64,000 bases of DNA, taken from positions 1 to 64,000 of the IMG/VR virus record IMGVR_UViG_3300044981_000350. One strand, given 5' to 3'. Each line of letters starts with the position of its first letter. Position 1 is the first letter of the stretch. Below are positions 48,977 to 56,402 of this stretch, piece after piece. The notes beneath the pieces were generated by a model. The model searched no databases and was not told the DNA's origin. It saw nothing but the letters and a program-made list of their open reading frames with translations. The position numbers and the translations under genes were made by a program. Source of the DNA: a virus.

Positions 48977-49573
48977 TCAACCTCCTCCGAGAATCCACGC
49001 CCGCCCAAAGCACCCATTGACCCCGTCGAACTGTTTTACGGCGCCCTTCCGGCCGGCCCACTCCTCGAGTTTCTCCGCGCTCAACTCGTGCGGATGCCCT
49101 TCGTGGGCCGGGATTCCGATCCACTCAAAGATGCGCAACTCACGGGCAAGGGCCCGCGCGTTCGCGATCACCTTCGCCGGATCCTCAGTGTGCTGGAGGC
49201 AGTTGTACACGAGGGCCACGTCGAATATGAACGGCTGCCCGTTGAACTTCACTTTCGCGTAGGCCTCCCCTGGCTCCTGCTCGACCTCGATCAACGCATT
49301 GCCATAGCGTGCTCTAACCCACGCTGGGTATTGCCCCGGGTCGATCACCATCGACGGCCCGCGGTTCTCGAACTTGAGTAGCACACTCACCGGCCCGCCC
49401 CCGATGTCGACGAAGCTCCGGCCTCCGCCATCGTACGCGATGCCGCCCGCGTGCCACACTTTCTTATATTGGAAACCCATCTCGTCGAGGTAGACGTACT
49501 GTTTGGTCTCTTCCCCGGAAGTATTGGCGCAGTTGCCCCAAAAACGAGACTCGAGATCGTCGTGGTCGCTCAT
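48977..49573 (-). CDS. SAM-dependent methyltransferase
   Basis: The class I fold is visible: SFVDIGGGPVSVLLKFENRG (motif I) and FDVALVYNCLQHTEDPAKVIANARAL (motifs III-IV with typical 'DVALVYNCLQHTEDP'). It lies directly before the GT-B gene, suggesting methylation of a sugar or lipid product. The size of 198 residues is normal. Confidence 0.78.
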   Translation of the reverse strand: MSDHDDLESRFWGNCANTSGEETKQYVYLDEMGFQYKKVWHAGGIAYDGGGRSFVDIGGGPVSVLLKFENRGPSMVIDPGQYPAWVRARYGNALIEVEQEPGEAYAKVKFNGQPFIFDVALVYNCLQHTEDPAKVIANARALARELRIFEWIGIPAHEGHPHELSAEKLEEWAGRKGAVKQFDGVNGCFGRAWILGGG

Positions 49574-49896
49574 CGAATCAACCTTGCTGACTTGAGGGCC
49601 GCGATAAACGCGGGCGTGAGGGTGTGGAGCAGATCCTCTTCGCGCTTTACGAAGCGGCCCGCCCCGCTTCCGTAGAGAACCGCGTGGAGAATTTCATGCA
49701 CAAACGAGTCGAGCTCGATCGCGGGGTTCTTCGGCACCGACCGAATCCAGATGCGCGCAATGGGATCGGTCTCGAAGTAGCCGCACGTGGTCTCGCCCCA
49801 ATCCTTCGGGAGGATGCTCGCAGGCGTGCGCGCCGTCACGCGGATCACTTCGTAGTCGTAGCCGCAGACGACGACGTGTTTCGGGAGCCGCATGTC
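49570..49896 (-). CDS. Small zinc metallopeptidase-like protein (HEILH)
   Basis: ATG 49896 (MRLPKHVVVCGYDYEVIRVT) gives a 108-residue protein with SFVHEILHAVLYGSGAGRFVKREEDLLHTLTPAF: the HExxH zinc motif and a downstream Glu helix, as in small phage SprT/WLM-like or ImmA/IrrE-like proteins. A start at 49971 is possible and would approach the divergent GTG at 49993. It is the first gene of the leftward glycan cassette. Confidence 0.6.
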   Translation of the reverse strand, partial: DMRLPKHVVVCGYDYEVIRVTARTPASILPKDWGETTCGYFETDPIARIWIRSVPKNPAIELDSFVHEILHAVLYGSGAGRFVKREEDLLHTLTPAFIAALKSARLIR

Positions 49897-49992
49897 GTTC
49901 CCGAGCATGACCTCAGCGAGCCCTACCGTCAAGCACCACCAAACACCATTCGGGGCTTGCACCACCATTCCCGATGGGCTAGCTTGGGCCCC

Positions 49993-50238
49993 GTGAGCAA
50001 GAAGAGAGGTTTCGCCGCCATGGATCCCGGGCGGCAAAAAGAGATCGCGAGCGCTGGCGGCAAGGCCGCGCACGCGAAAGGTTCCGCCCACGAGTTCACG
50101 GGCGATGAGGCGCGCGAGGCAGGCCGCAAGGGCGGCCAAGCCGTGAGCCGCGATAAAACCCACATGGCGGAGATCGGGCGCAAAGGTGGCCTCGCCAACG
50201 GGAGCCGGAAGAGCAAGACGAAGGAGGTCATCGCATGA
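49993..50238 (+). CDS. KGG-repeat protein, second copy
   Basis: GTG 49993 reads SKKRGFAAMDPGRQKEIASA, followed by AGGKAAHAKGSAHEFTGDEAREAGRKGGQAV and RDKTHMAEIGRKGGLANGSRKSKTK. There are three KGG-type units, very like the N-terminal part of the protein at 17253. It begins the rightward late cluster after a divergent gap of about 100 bases. Confidence 0.68.
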   Translation: MSKKRGFAAMDPGRQKEIASAGGKAAHAKGSAHEFTGDEAREAGRKGGQAVSRDKTHMAEIGRKGGLANGSRKSKTKEVIA

Positions 50239-50480
50239 GATTCGACGCAGGCCACGGGTGGGAGTTCGAAGCCGAGCGAGTCGTAAAAGACATCGCGGGC
50301 GTGCGTGTTTCGGTCGACTTGGAGCCGAGCGAATTCGGCGAGTTCCATTGGACCGTTTGTCGCATCGAAGGGGGTGCGGCTACGTTCGACGGCCACGGTA
50401 CGGGGCGTTCGCTTTTGGCTGCTAAGGCTGACGCGGAGCGCATCGGCTTACTCATCGCCGTCAACCGCGAGGCGCTTTGA
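50235..50480 (+). CDS. Hypothetical 81-residue beta-rich protein
   Basis: The product (MRFDAGHGWEFEAERVVKDI ... VRVSVDLEPSEFGEFHWTVCRIEGG) has several beta strands and a C-terminal helix (LLAAKADAERIGLLIAVNREA). The double-psi or DUF-type small fold is unclear. It overlaps both neighbours. Confidence 0.5.
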   Translation: MRFDAGHGWEFEAERVVKDIAGVRVSVDLEPSEFGEFHWTVCRIEGGAATFDGHGTGRSLLAAKADAERIGLLIAVNREAL

Positions 50481-50782
50481 TGGACATCGAACGTTTTCAC
50501 CCCCTCGGTGCGCGCATCTTCCTTCGCCCCGACTCCCCCGAGGAAAAGATCGGCCGCATCCTCATCCCGAGCAACGCCCGCAAGCCCACCAACACCGGCG
50601 TCGTCATGGCGTTCGGACCCGGGATGCTCTGCAAAGACGGAACGCGATGGCCGATGCCCGACATCGCCTGCGGCGACCGGGTGCTCTACGACGCACGCAA
50701 TCCGTTTCAAACAGTGCGCATCGACGGGCAGGATCTTATCAGCCTGCGGGATGACGACATCTTCGCGGTGATCGAAGAATGA
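50480..50782 (+). CDS. GroES-like co-chaperonin (Cpn10)
   Basis: The 100-residue protein follows the Cpn10 pattern end to end: FHPLGARIFLRPDSPEEKIG, RILIPSNARKPTNTGVVMAFGPG, IACGDRVLYDA, VRIDGQDLISLRDDDIFAVIEE. The mobile-loop region (EEKIGRILIP) is where GroEL contacts occur, as in GroES. Phage T4 gp31 is the best-known viral version and adapts GroEL to fold the capsid protein. ATG 50480 overlaps the preceding stop. Confidence 0.82.
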   Translation: MDIERFHPLGARIFLRPDSPEEKIGRILIPSNARKPTNTGVVMAFGPGMLCKDGTRWPMPDIACGDRVLYDARNPFQTVRIDGQDLISLRDDDIFAVIEE

Positions 50783-50997
50783 GCGTCGGCGGCCTCCGTT
50801 GGACGCGCCGGTTGAAGCGGCGCGGCGGGCTCCAAGCCATCGAGGCTCGCCGCGCCATCGAGTTCGCGCTCGTCATGAACCACAAGCCCCGGACCAACTC
50901 CGAACGAGAGATGCTACCTGGCGTTTTGGAGTGGCTCCAAGAGAATCCGCTCCGCACCCTCCCCATTCTCACCAAAGAATACTTCGGCTGGGTCTAG
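50779..50997 (+). CDS. Hypothetical 72-residue protein after GroES
   Basis: The product (MSVGGLRWTRRLKRRGGLQA ... EMLPGVLEWLQENPLRTLPI) is basic at the start and helical at the end, resembling small phage assembly or adaptor proteins. It is coupled to the GroES gene by ATGA. No family is recognised. Confidence 0.5.
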   Translation: MSVGGLRWTRRLKRRGGLQAIEARRAIEFALVMNHKPRTNSEREMLPGVLEWLQENPLRTLPILTKEYFGWV

Positions 50998-51033
50998 CCC
51001 CGCCGTTCAACATCAAACCGGAAGGACCCCAAC

Positions 51034-51672
51034 GTGCACTTCGATCTGAATCTCGCTCATCTCTCCGTCGATCCCGCGAGCGTCGTGACCGCGTGGGTTT
51101 CGCTCTGCGCCGCCGTTTCGCTCGTCAACAAGTACGTCGTGACGCCGTACTTCCCGATGGCCGCGCGGATCATCAGCCTGCCCCTCAACATCCTCCCGGC
51201 CCACGTCGGGCAGCTCATCACCGACATCGAAGCGATCATCGCCGACATCAAAAACCCGCCGCCCGCCACACCGACGGCAATCGCCCCGATGACTCCGACG
51301 GTTCCCCCCGCGACTCCGCCCTCGACGAGTCGCATGGGCCTTGCCGCCGGAGCCTTCGCGCTCATCTTCGGGATCCAGACCGTGGCCTTTGGTGCGGCGG
51401 TGACCGGCTGCACCCCGGCGCAACAGGCGGAGGCCGATACGATTGAGCAGTTGGTGCTCCACGATCTCGCGGCGGGCAAATCCGACCAGCAGATCGAGGC
51501 CGACATCGCCTCGTCATTGGCGGGCCAAGTAGGCACCGACGCAGTCGTGATCCTCAACGACGTGTTGACGTTCTTGCTCGACGCGAAGGCCATCCCGGCC
51601 GATTTGATGAGCGCCGCGCTCGCGATGAAGTCGAGTGCGGCCCCCGTGGCCGCGGCCCACCGTATCAAGTAA
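51034..51672 (+). CDS. Membrane/lipoprotein-like protein of the lysis region
   Basis: The 212-residue product (GTG 51034) has a first membrane segment (VVTAWVSLCAAVSLVNKYVV), a Pro/Thr-rich linker, and then MGLAAGAFALIFGIQTVAFGAAVTGCTPAQQ, which looks like a complete signal peptide with a lipobox. The C-terminal part is helical. An internal ATG at 51334 could start a separate lipoprotein. Holin plus spanin-like functions in one locus are a reasonable guess. Confidence 0.55.
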   Translation: MHFDLNLAHLSVDPASVVTAWVSLCAAVSLVNKYVVTPYFPMAARIISLPLNILPAHVGQLITDIEAIIADIKNPPPATPTAIAPMTPTVPPATPPSTSRMGLAAGAFALIFGIQTVAFGAAVTGCTPAQQAEADTIEQLVLHDLAAGKSDQQIEADIASSLAGQVGTDAVVILNDVLTFLLDAKAIPADLMSAALAMKSSAAPVAAAHRIK

Positions 51673-51682
51673 GCCCCCGTCG

Positions 51683-52609
51683 ATGATCTATCGAACCGCC
51701 GCCCACGAGGCGATTGCCAACACCTTCAAGGGGCGCTTCCACGGGTACATCCCCGACGATGCCTCGGGCCGATACCAGAAGCCCGCTTCGCTCCTTTTGA
51801 AGGCGTCGGGGGCGGTCGCGCAAGCGAGCCTCGTCGGCTGCGAAGCCCAGATCCTCAATCAGGGGCAGACCGGTTCTTGCGGGGGTCATGGCACCGCCCA
51901 AGCGGTCTACACCGCGCTCAACGCCGCCGGGTTCTCCCTCCTCACGGTGCCGTCGCCGCGGATCCTTTACGCGCTCGCCCGCATCATGCAGCGCACGAAC
52001 GCAAGCCAGGGCCTCGCCGACAGTGGCGTGATGCCGTCGGACCTCCTCACGGTGCTTCGGCAGTACGGCATCAAACCGATGGCCCCGACGGTGACGCCCG
52101 ACGGTCGGTACTCGGACGTGTGGGGCCCGGGGGATCTCACTGGGCTGCCCCTTGCGCAACCCAACGTCAACACCGAGCCGGATTTGCTCGACCTCGAGAC
52201 GAGCGGCCTCAAACTGCTCACTGGTGAATACCGCATCGATGAAACGGATCCTACGCTGCCCCAACAGATCCTCGCGTCGGTCAATGCGAAGGCCCCGGGT
52301 GGGGTCGGCATCTTCGTCGACTCGGCATTCATGCAGTGGGATCCATCGACAGGCCCGATCAAAAGCATCAACCTCGCCGACCCCCAAGGCGGCGGCCATT
52401 GGCTCGCTCTGACCTACGGCTATACGACCCCGGCGGGTACTATCGTGCTGGGGGGCCCCAATTCGTGGGGGGCCGAATGGCCGGTCACGGCCGGATCAGG
52501 CGTTCCGGGTTCGCCCTATTGGAAGCCGGGCCATTGGGAGGTCGAAGCGCCAGGGCTTCAGAAAGCCCTATCCGATTGTCTCCTCTTCCCCGTCAAGGTG
52601 CTCTCATGA
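51683..52609 (+). CDS. Papain-like (C1A) cysteine protease
   Basis: The 308-residue protein has QGQTGSCGGHGTAQA (oxyanion Gln62 and catalytic Cys66), GGHWLALTYGY (His239) and GPNSWGAEW (Asn260), the full papain triad with correct order and spacing. There is no signal peptide, so it acts in the cytoplasm or inside the virion. Papain-like enzymes in phages could process virion proteins or act during lysis. The gene lies between the lipoprotein-like gene and another lipoprotein gene. Confidence 0.82.
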   Translation: MIYRTAAHEAIANTFKGRFHGYIPDDASGRYQKPASLLLKASGAVAQASLVGCEAQILNQGQTGSCGGHGTAQAVYTALNAAGFSLLTVPSPRILYALARIMQRTNASQGLADSGVMPSDLLTVLRQYGIKPMAPTVTPDGRYSDVWGPGDLTGLPLAQPNVNTEPDLLDLETSGLKLLTGEYRIDETDPTLPQQILASVNAKAPGGVGIFVDSAFMQWDPSTGPIKSINLADPQGGGHWLALTYGYTTPAGTIVLGGPNSWGAEWPVTAGSGVPGSPYWKPGHWEVEAPGLQKALSDCLLFPVKVLS

Positions 52610-52971
52610 AAGTAAACCCCTATTTTACTTTCGTGCTGGCCCTCTTCGCGGCCGCGTGCCATTCGACGCCCCCCGTCGTTGTGGCCCCCGCAGTCGACGC
52701 CGCCTCGGTTCTCCCTCCGCCCGAAGCCCTCGGCGACACCGGGGCCCCGACGGCATTAGCCGATTGCGAAGCGGCCTGCCTTGAGATCGATAAGGTCGGT
52801 TGCATCACCGAGACCGACTGCGCCGCGGTGCTCTGCGCGGCGAACAACGACCCGCGGTTCACCCACTACGACGTCAGTTGCCTCATTCACGCGATGCTTC
52901 CGAGCGACATCGCAGTCTGCGGCGTCGACTGCACTTTGAAGACTCCGAGCTCGTTGGCGCATCCGCTATGA
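52606..52971 (+). CDS. Small Cys-rich lipoprotein
   Basis: ATG 52606 overlaps the protease stop. The start MKVNPYFTFVLALFAAACHS is a lipoprotein signal with lipobox AAAC. The mature part has seven further Cys residues in spaced pairs (ADCEAACLEIDKVGCITETDC, LCAANND, SCLIHA, VCGVDC), suited to a disulfide-rich periplasmic or surface domain. It may pair with the protease or serve in lysis or exclusion. Confidence 0.65.
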   Translation: MKVNPYFTFVLALFAAACHSTPPVVVAPAVDAASVLPPPEALGDTGAPTALADCEAACLEIDKVGCITETDCAAVLCAANNDPRFTHYDVSCLIHAMLPSDIAVCGVDCTLKTPSSLAHPL

Positions 52972-53000
52972 TCTGGCTCTTCGGGAGGGCGGCCTCATGA
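52968..53000 (+). pseudogene. Truncated duplicate of the start of the 53343 gene
   Basis: ATG 52968 overlaps the lipoprotein stop and reads MIWLFGRAAS before a stop. The DNA from about 52946 to 52990 matches 53321-53365 with about seven mismatches, and the intact copy continues as the membrane protein at 53343. This is therefore a leftover from insertion of the gene at 52997. Confidence 0.55.
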
Positions 53001-53317
53001 ATCAAGCTACGCAACGCAAAATAGATTCGTACAAAGAGGCACTCGACACATATCGATCTGGGTCACGCAATCGACGTGCGAGCGTTTTGGCGCTTTTGCA
53101 AGAATGCCGTCGCGAAGAGGCTTTGGATCTAAAGGAGCTCACTAGAGCGGGTAACGCCGTGCAGAGGGCATTGTTCGGTAATGTGGAAGATAGCGATCTA
53201 GTCCCCGGTCGTGCTTATGATGACATTAGGCTAGACGATGATCTACCGAATGGTGATGTCTCAGACCAAATCGACGCGCTCAAAACACTAATCAAAGAAG
53301 CCGAAGAGGGCGAATGA
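52997..53317 (+). CDS. Inserted helical gene of different composition
   Basis: The 106-residue protein (MNQATQRKIDSYKEALDTYR) is soluble and helical, with an acidic Asp cluster (YDDIRLDDDLPNGDVSD). Its DNA is visibly poorer in G+C and uses A/T-ending codons (aaa, tat, cta) more than its neighbours. It lies exactly between two copies of a repeat of about 45 bases. It looks like a small acquired gene of unknown origin. Confidence 0.6.
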   Translation: MNQATQRKIDSYKEALDTYRSGSRNRRASVLALLQECRREEALDLKELTRAGNAVQRALFGNVEDSDLVPGRAYDDIRLDDDLPNGDVSDQIDALKTLIKEAEEGE

Positions 53318-53342
53318 TTACGAGCTCGGCGGAGCATCCGCA

Positions 53343-53555
53343 ATGATCTGGCTCTGCGGAGGAATCTACCTCGTAGGGGTTGCCGTGTGCATCCCGCTTT
53401 TCTTCGACAAGGATGATCCTTGGGGGATCGCCTTCGCCCTCTTGTGGCCCCTCCTTTTGCTCGGCGCCGTCGGTGTTCTTATCATCGGCGTCGCCCAACA
53501 CGCGCACATGTTTTTCTTCGGCCCCACCCTTCCCCCCGAGGATTCCGATGGCTGA
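53343..53555 (+). CDS. Two-span membrane protein of the lysis region
   Basis: The product (MIWLCGGIYLVGVAVCIPLF ... DDPWGIAFALLWPLLLLGAVGVLIIGVAQH) has two spans and a short polar loop, the size and topology of a small holin or of accessory lysis membrane proteins. It presumably followed the lipoprotein gene directly before the insertion at 52997. Confidence 0.55.
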   Translation: MIWLCGGIYLVGVAVCIPLFFDKDDPWGIAFALLWPLLLLGAVGVLIIGVAQHAHMFFFGPTLPPEDSDG

Positions 53556-53784
53556 TATCCCCCCCGAGGTCCGCGCCGCGATGCGCGCGACCGTAAACAC
53601 GCTCGGCCGCATCGGCTACCGCGCGATCAGCGCCGCCATCAGCACCGCATTGAAGGGCGTCGGCGAGATCACCGAGGAAGTCGACCGGCGGGTGAAGCGC
53701 GGCGCCGGTGCGGCCGAGAAGATGGCCCGCGGGGAGCCATACCAGAATCCCGACGACTCCGACGACGAGGAACCGAACGAATGA
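53548..53784 (+). CDS. Hypothetical amphipathic protein
   Basis: ATG 53548 (MADIPPEVRAAMRATVNTLG) gives 78 residues with an amphipathic helix (RIGYRAISAAISTALKGVGEITEEVDRRVKRG) and an acidic tail. It could be a peripheral membrane protein. It overlaps its neighbours by 8 and 4 bases. Confidence 0.5.
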   Translation: MADIPPEVRAAMRATVNTLGRIGYRAISAAISTALKGVGEITEEVDRRVKRGAGAAEKMARGEPYQNPDDSDDEEPNE

Positions 53785-54101
53785 AAGCGCGTGAATTCGC
53801 AAAGCGAGCGATGATCTACGGGCTCGGGCTCACACTCTACGTCTATGAGCTGTTCGTGGCGACGGTGGAGGGGCTCGGCCTCAACACGCGGGGGTTTTGG
53901 GGCGAGCCCACCCGGCCCGACGAGTCGAATCCCAACGTGGCCCCGGCGGTTGGCGATCCCATCGCGCAAGCACGCGCCGAGATGCTCGAATGTGCCTCAC
54001 GTGACTTCGAGGCGTGGCAGACGATGACCCCGGCCGAGCGCGCCGCCAGCATCCAAGCCCGCTCCAACCCTCCCCCCTCCCAGAAAGAGAAGCTGTCATG
54101 A
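53781..54101 (+). CDS. Hypothetical protein with one N-terminal hydrophobic segment
   Basis: The 106-residue product begins MKAREFAKRAMIYGLGLTLY and VYELFVATVEGL, probably membrane-associated, then a Pro/Asn-rich linker and a helix (AQARAEMLECASRDFEAWQT). It is coupled to both neighbours by ATGA. Confidence 0.5.
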   Translation: MKAREFAKRAMIYGLGLTLYVYELFVATVEGLGLNTRGFWGEPTRPDESNPNVAPAVGDPIAQARAEMLECASRDFEAWQTMTPAERAASIQARSNPPPSQKEKLS

Positions 54102-54283
54102 CCGTCGGAGCTCATCGTCGTCGTCTCAACGTCCGCCCGCCCCCGCCGCGCTGCATCCAGTGCGACAAGGAAGATCAGATCCCCGGTCGGTCGGACAAGC
54201 TCGGAATCAACTGCGCGACCTACAAGGATCGAAGCGCCGCGAAGATCGCCAAAGCGGGCAAGCCGCGCCCCGGTGACGGCTGA
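54098..54283 (+). CDS. Small basic Cys-containing protein
   Basis: The 61-residue product has PPRCIQCDKEDQIPGRSDKL and INCATYKDRSAAKIAKAGKP, three Cys in a possible zinc site plus a basic tail. It may be a small nucleic-acid-binding protein. It shares a base with the next start. Confidence 0.5.
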   Translation: MTVGAHRRRLNVRPPPPRCIQCDKEDQIPGRSDKLGINCATYKDRSAAKIAKAGKPRPGDG

Positions 54284-54465
54284 TGATGGATCCGACGCCC
54301 CGCAACCTCCCGGAGGAGGAGCGCCATTACTGGGAGCGGCTCTACGAAGGAGCGCTCATCGAATTCTTGAAGCGCGGTCAAACCCCCGGTGATGCCGCAC
54401 GGAACGCCGCTTACGCGGCCGATAAATCGATAGAGATTCACGCCGAGCGCTTCGCGAAAAAGTGA
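54283..54465 (+). CDS. Hypothetical helical protein
   Basis: The 60-residue product (MMDPTPRNLPEEERHYWERL YEGALIEF) is helical with a 'LIEFLKRGQTPGDAARNAAYAADKSIE' segment that resembles short DNA- or protein-binding helical hairpins. ATG 54283 and 54286 are alternatives. Confidence 0.5.
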   Translation: MMDPTPRNLPEEERHYWERLYEGALIEFLKRGQTPGDAARNAAYAADKSIEIHAERFAKK

Positions 54466-54466
54466 A

Positions 54467-54646
54467 GTGGCCCGGCCCGGCAAGTTTTACGCGAGCGTGA
54501 TCGGCTACGCGCCGCGCGCGATCGTGTGCTTGCCGTGCATGAGCGCCCTCGAGATTGAGCTCGGGCGATACTCCGGCATTCGTCCGTGCGAGCGGTGCGG
54601 CGGTACGGCCTCGGTTATTGCCCAGGCACCGGCGGAGAAGAAATGA
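54467..54646 (+). CDS. 59-residue zinc-ribbon-like protein
   Basis: GTG 54467 starts two bases after the previous stop. The product MARPGKFYASVIGYAPRAIV continues CLPCMSALEIELGRYSGIRPCERCGGTASVI: two CxxC knuckles about 20 residues apart, typical of a zinc ribbon. Its stop overlaps the next ATG. Confidence 0.5.
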   Translation: MARPGKFYASVIGYAPRAIVCLPCMSALEIELGRYSGIRPCERCGGTASVIAQAPAEKK

Positions 54647-54879
54647 TCCTCCGCGGCTTCCTCGTGTTCGCCGCGACGCTGGCCGCGGATATCTGCTGGG
54701 CCCACTACGTACGGCATGCGGCGCGCGGCTCGCGATGGTGGGCGGCGCTTTGGGGTGTCGGCCCGGTCCTCGCGGGTGCGTTCAGCGTGCTCCAGTACAC
54801 CGCCGACCATTGGATGGTGGTGCCCGCGGTGCTCGGCGCGTTCGTGGGAACGGCGGTGGGGGTCAAACCGAAGGTTTAG
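54643..54879 (+). CDS. Small three-span membrane protein, convergent with integrase
   Basis: The 78-residue product has spans LRGFLVFAATLAADICWAHY, WWAALWGVGPVLAGAFSVLQ and MVVPAVLGAFVGTAVGV. It is the last rightward gene of this cluster and overlaps the 3' end of the convergent integrase gene by 17 bases, so neither transcript has a separate terminator here. Confidence 0.55.
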   Translation: MILRGFLVFAATLAADICWAHYVRHAARGSRWWAALWGVGPVLAGAFSVLQYTADHWMVVPAVLGAFVGTAVGVKPKV

Positions 54880-55921
54880 TAGGCCAGATCCGCAGCTTCG
54901 CCCGCGCGGCCGCATCCTTCTTGTGCCCCCGTCGGTCATAGCGCACCGTCGTATCTGGGCTCGCGTGGCTCATGAGGCTCTGCACTGTCGCGAGGTCGGT
55001 GCCGGCGTCGAGGGCCCGCGTCGCGAACGTGCGGCGACAATCGTGGGGGGTGAACCGTTTGATCCCGATCTCTTCGGAGATCGTTTCGCAGAGGTACTCC
55101 AACGCACGGAAGTTGAGGGCCGCGCTCTTTGCCCGTACGCTACCGTCCGGCTGCACCCTCACGAGCAAAGCAGCCGTCGGCGCGTCGAGCTCCGCGCGTA
55201 CGGGGAGCCACGCATCGAGGCTCGGTTTCACGTCGGGGCCCACGGCAAGGATCGTCTCCCGGTTCCCCTTCCGCAGTAGCCGAAGCTCACTCGCCGATGG
55301 GTCGTACCCCTTCAACGTGAGTCGGCTCGCCTCCGTCGCGCGAAGGCCGGCGCCGATGAGAAGCGCAAAGGTTGCCTCGAGGAACGCCCCGTAAGCGCTT
55401 GCCGGCCAATCAATCGCCGAAGGCCCGTGCGCTTCGCAGTAGGCGAAGAGTTTCCCGATCTCCTCGTCGGAGAGGTCACGACCCGCCGGGAGGCGCGTAC
55501 CGTGAATCGGCTCAAGGTTGAGGGCGTTCCCGAGGTCGTTCCCCGACATGAGGCCGAGGCGGTTTGCTTGCCTAAGCACCCCACGGAGCGCGCAGAGGGT
55601 TACCCGCACCGTGTCGAGGCTGTAGTTCGCCCTCAGAAGGGCCGCGCGGATGGCGCTCGTCTCGGCGTACGTCATCCGATGCCACGGCACGGCGGGGGCG
55701 TCGCGCCCTAATAGGCGCCCGATGCGCGCCAAACCCTCCCGCATCGTCTGCGCAGCGCGCTCGGAGTCGCGAGAGGCAAGGTAGCTTTCGTACGCGCCGA
55801 CGCGCGCAAGCTTACTGTTGACCGTCGTAACGGCCGTTTGGGGGCCTAATGTACGGTCGGGCGCATCGAGGGCGGCGCCGACGAGGGCCAACGGCGCCGC
55901 GGGGGGCTCGGAGGCGCTCAT
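54863..55921 (-). CDS. int: Tyrosine recombinase / phage integrase
   Basis: ATG 55921 gives 352 residues. The N-terminal SAM-like core-binding domain (VNSKLARVGAYESYLASRDS ... MTYAETSAIRAALLRANYSL) is followed by the catalytic domain with Arg194 (GAGLRATEASRL), Lys218, His293 and Arg296 (HDCRRTFATRAL), His319 (LMSHASPDTTVRY) and Tyr328. All residues of the RKHRHY set are present, so it should be active. It could integrate the phage genome or resolve multimers. It is coupled to the upstream small gene by ATGA. Confidence 0.9.
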   Translation of the reverse strand: MSASEPPAAPLALVGAALDAPDRTLGPQTAVTTVNSKLARVGAYESYLASRDSERAAQTMREGLARIGRLLGRDAPAVPWHRMTYAETSAIRAALLRANYSLDTVRVTLCALRGVLRQANRLGLMSGNDLGNALNLEPIHGTRLPAGRDLSDEEIGKLFAYCEAHGPSAIDWPASAYGAFLEATFALLIGAGLRATEASRLTLKGYDPSASELRLLRKGNRETILAVGPDVKPSLDAWLPVRAELDAPTAALLVRVQPDGSVRAKSAALNFRALEYLCETISEEIGIKRFTPHDCRRTFATRALDAGTDLATVQSLMSHASPDTTVRYDRRGHKKDAAARAKLRIWPTKPSV

Positions 55922-56163
55922 CGGTACCCCATGCGCCGCCACCACCCTTCGCGCCAACCGGTCCAACCCCGCGGGCGCCAACCGTCATCGCCATCTTGGC
56001 GCACGGGCATTTCATAGGTGCCGGCCGGGGCATGCCACGGCGGACCGACGGGCGTAGGCGCTTCCACGTTGAGGTGGATCGGGAAGTGCCCCGCGACCGG
56101 GGTACCATCGGTCATCCACATTCGGCCGTTGCCAGCGACCTGCAAGCGCTTGTAGCCGCTCAC
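55918..56163 (-). CDS. Hypothetical Trp-rich protein in integrase operon
   Basis: GTG 56163 overlaps the preceding stop and gives 81 residues (VSGYKRLQVAGNGRMWMTDG ... HFPIHLNVEAPTPVGPPWHAP ... WTGWREGWWRRMGYR). The composition (Trp, Gly, Arg-rich end) suggests a small beta protein with basic tail. An excisionase-like role is conceivable but unsupported. Confidence 0.45.
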   Translation of the reverse strand: MSGYKRLQVAGNGRMWMTDGTPVAGHFPIHLNVEAPTPVGPPWHAPAGTYEMPVRQDGDDGWRPRGWTGWREGWWRRMGYR

Positions 56164-56402
56164 TTTGCAGCCCTCCGTGCGCACGTCGGGCACGTTGGGG
56201 GCCCGCTTTCAGCGAGGTCGCAGAGGCTTTCCAGCGGGATGCGCCCGCAAAGCACCCCGATCTCGTTGCCCCCGCAGTCGACGGCGACGGCGTGGGAGAG
56301 CATCGGGGCCCCGTCGAGGCGTCCACGCCCGCGGTAGGCCCCCGCCAGGACGTTGCGAACACCGACAGACGAAACGAGACCTATCCCCTTGATATTATTC
56401 AT
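56160..56402 (-). CDS. Small Cys-containing protein, first gene of integrase operon
   Basis: The 80-residue product (MNNIKGIGLVSSVGVRNVLA) ends with LCGRIPLESLCDLAESGPPTCPTCARRAA, a set of four or more Cys that could bind zinc. It follows a 164-base gap that is A/T-rich near the start codon and likely holds the integrase promoter. Its role is unknown. Confidence 0.5.
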   Translation of the reverse strand: MNNIKGIGLVSSVGVRNVLAGAYRGRGRLDGAPMLSHAVAVDCGGNEIGVLCGRIPLESLCDLAESGPPTCPTCARRAAK

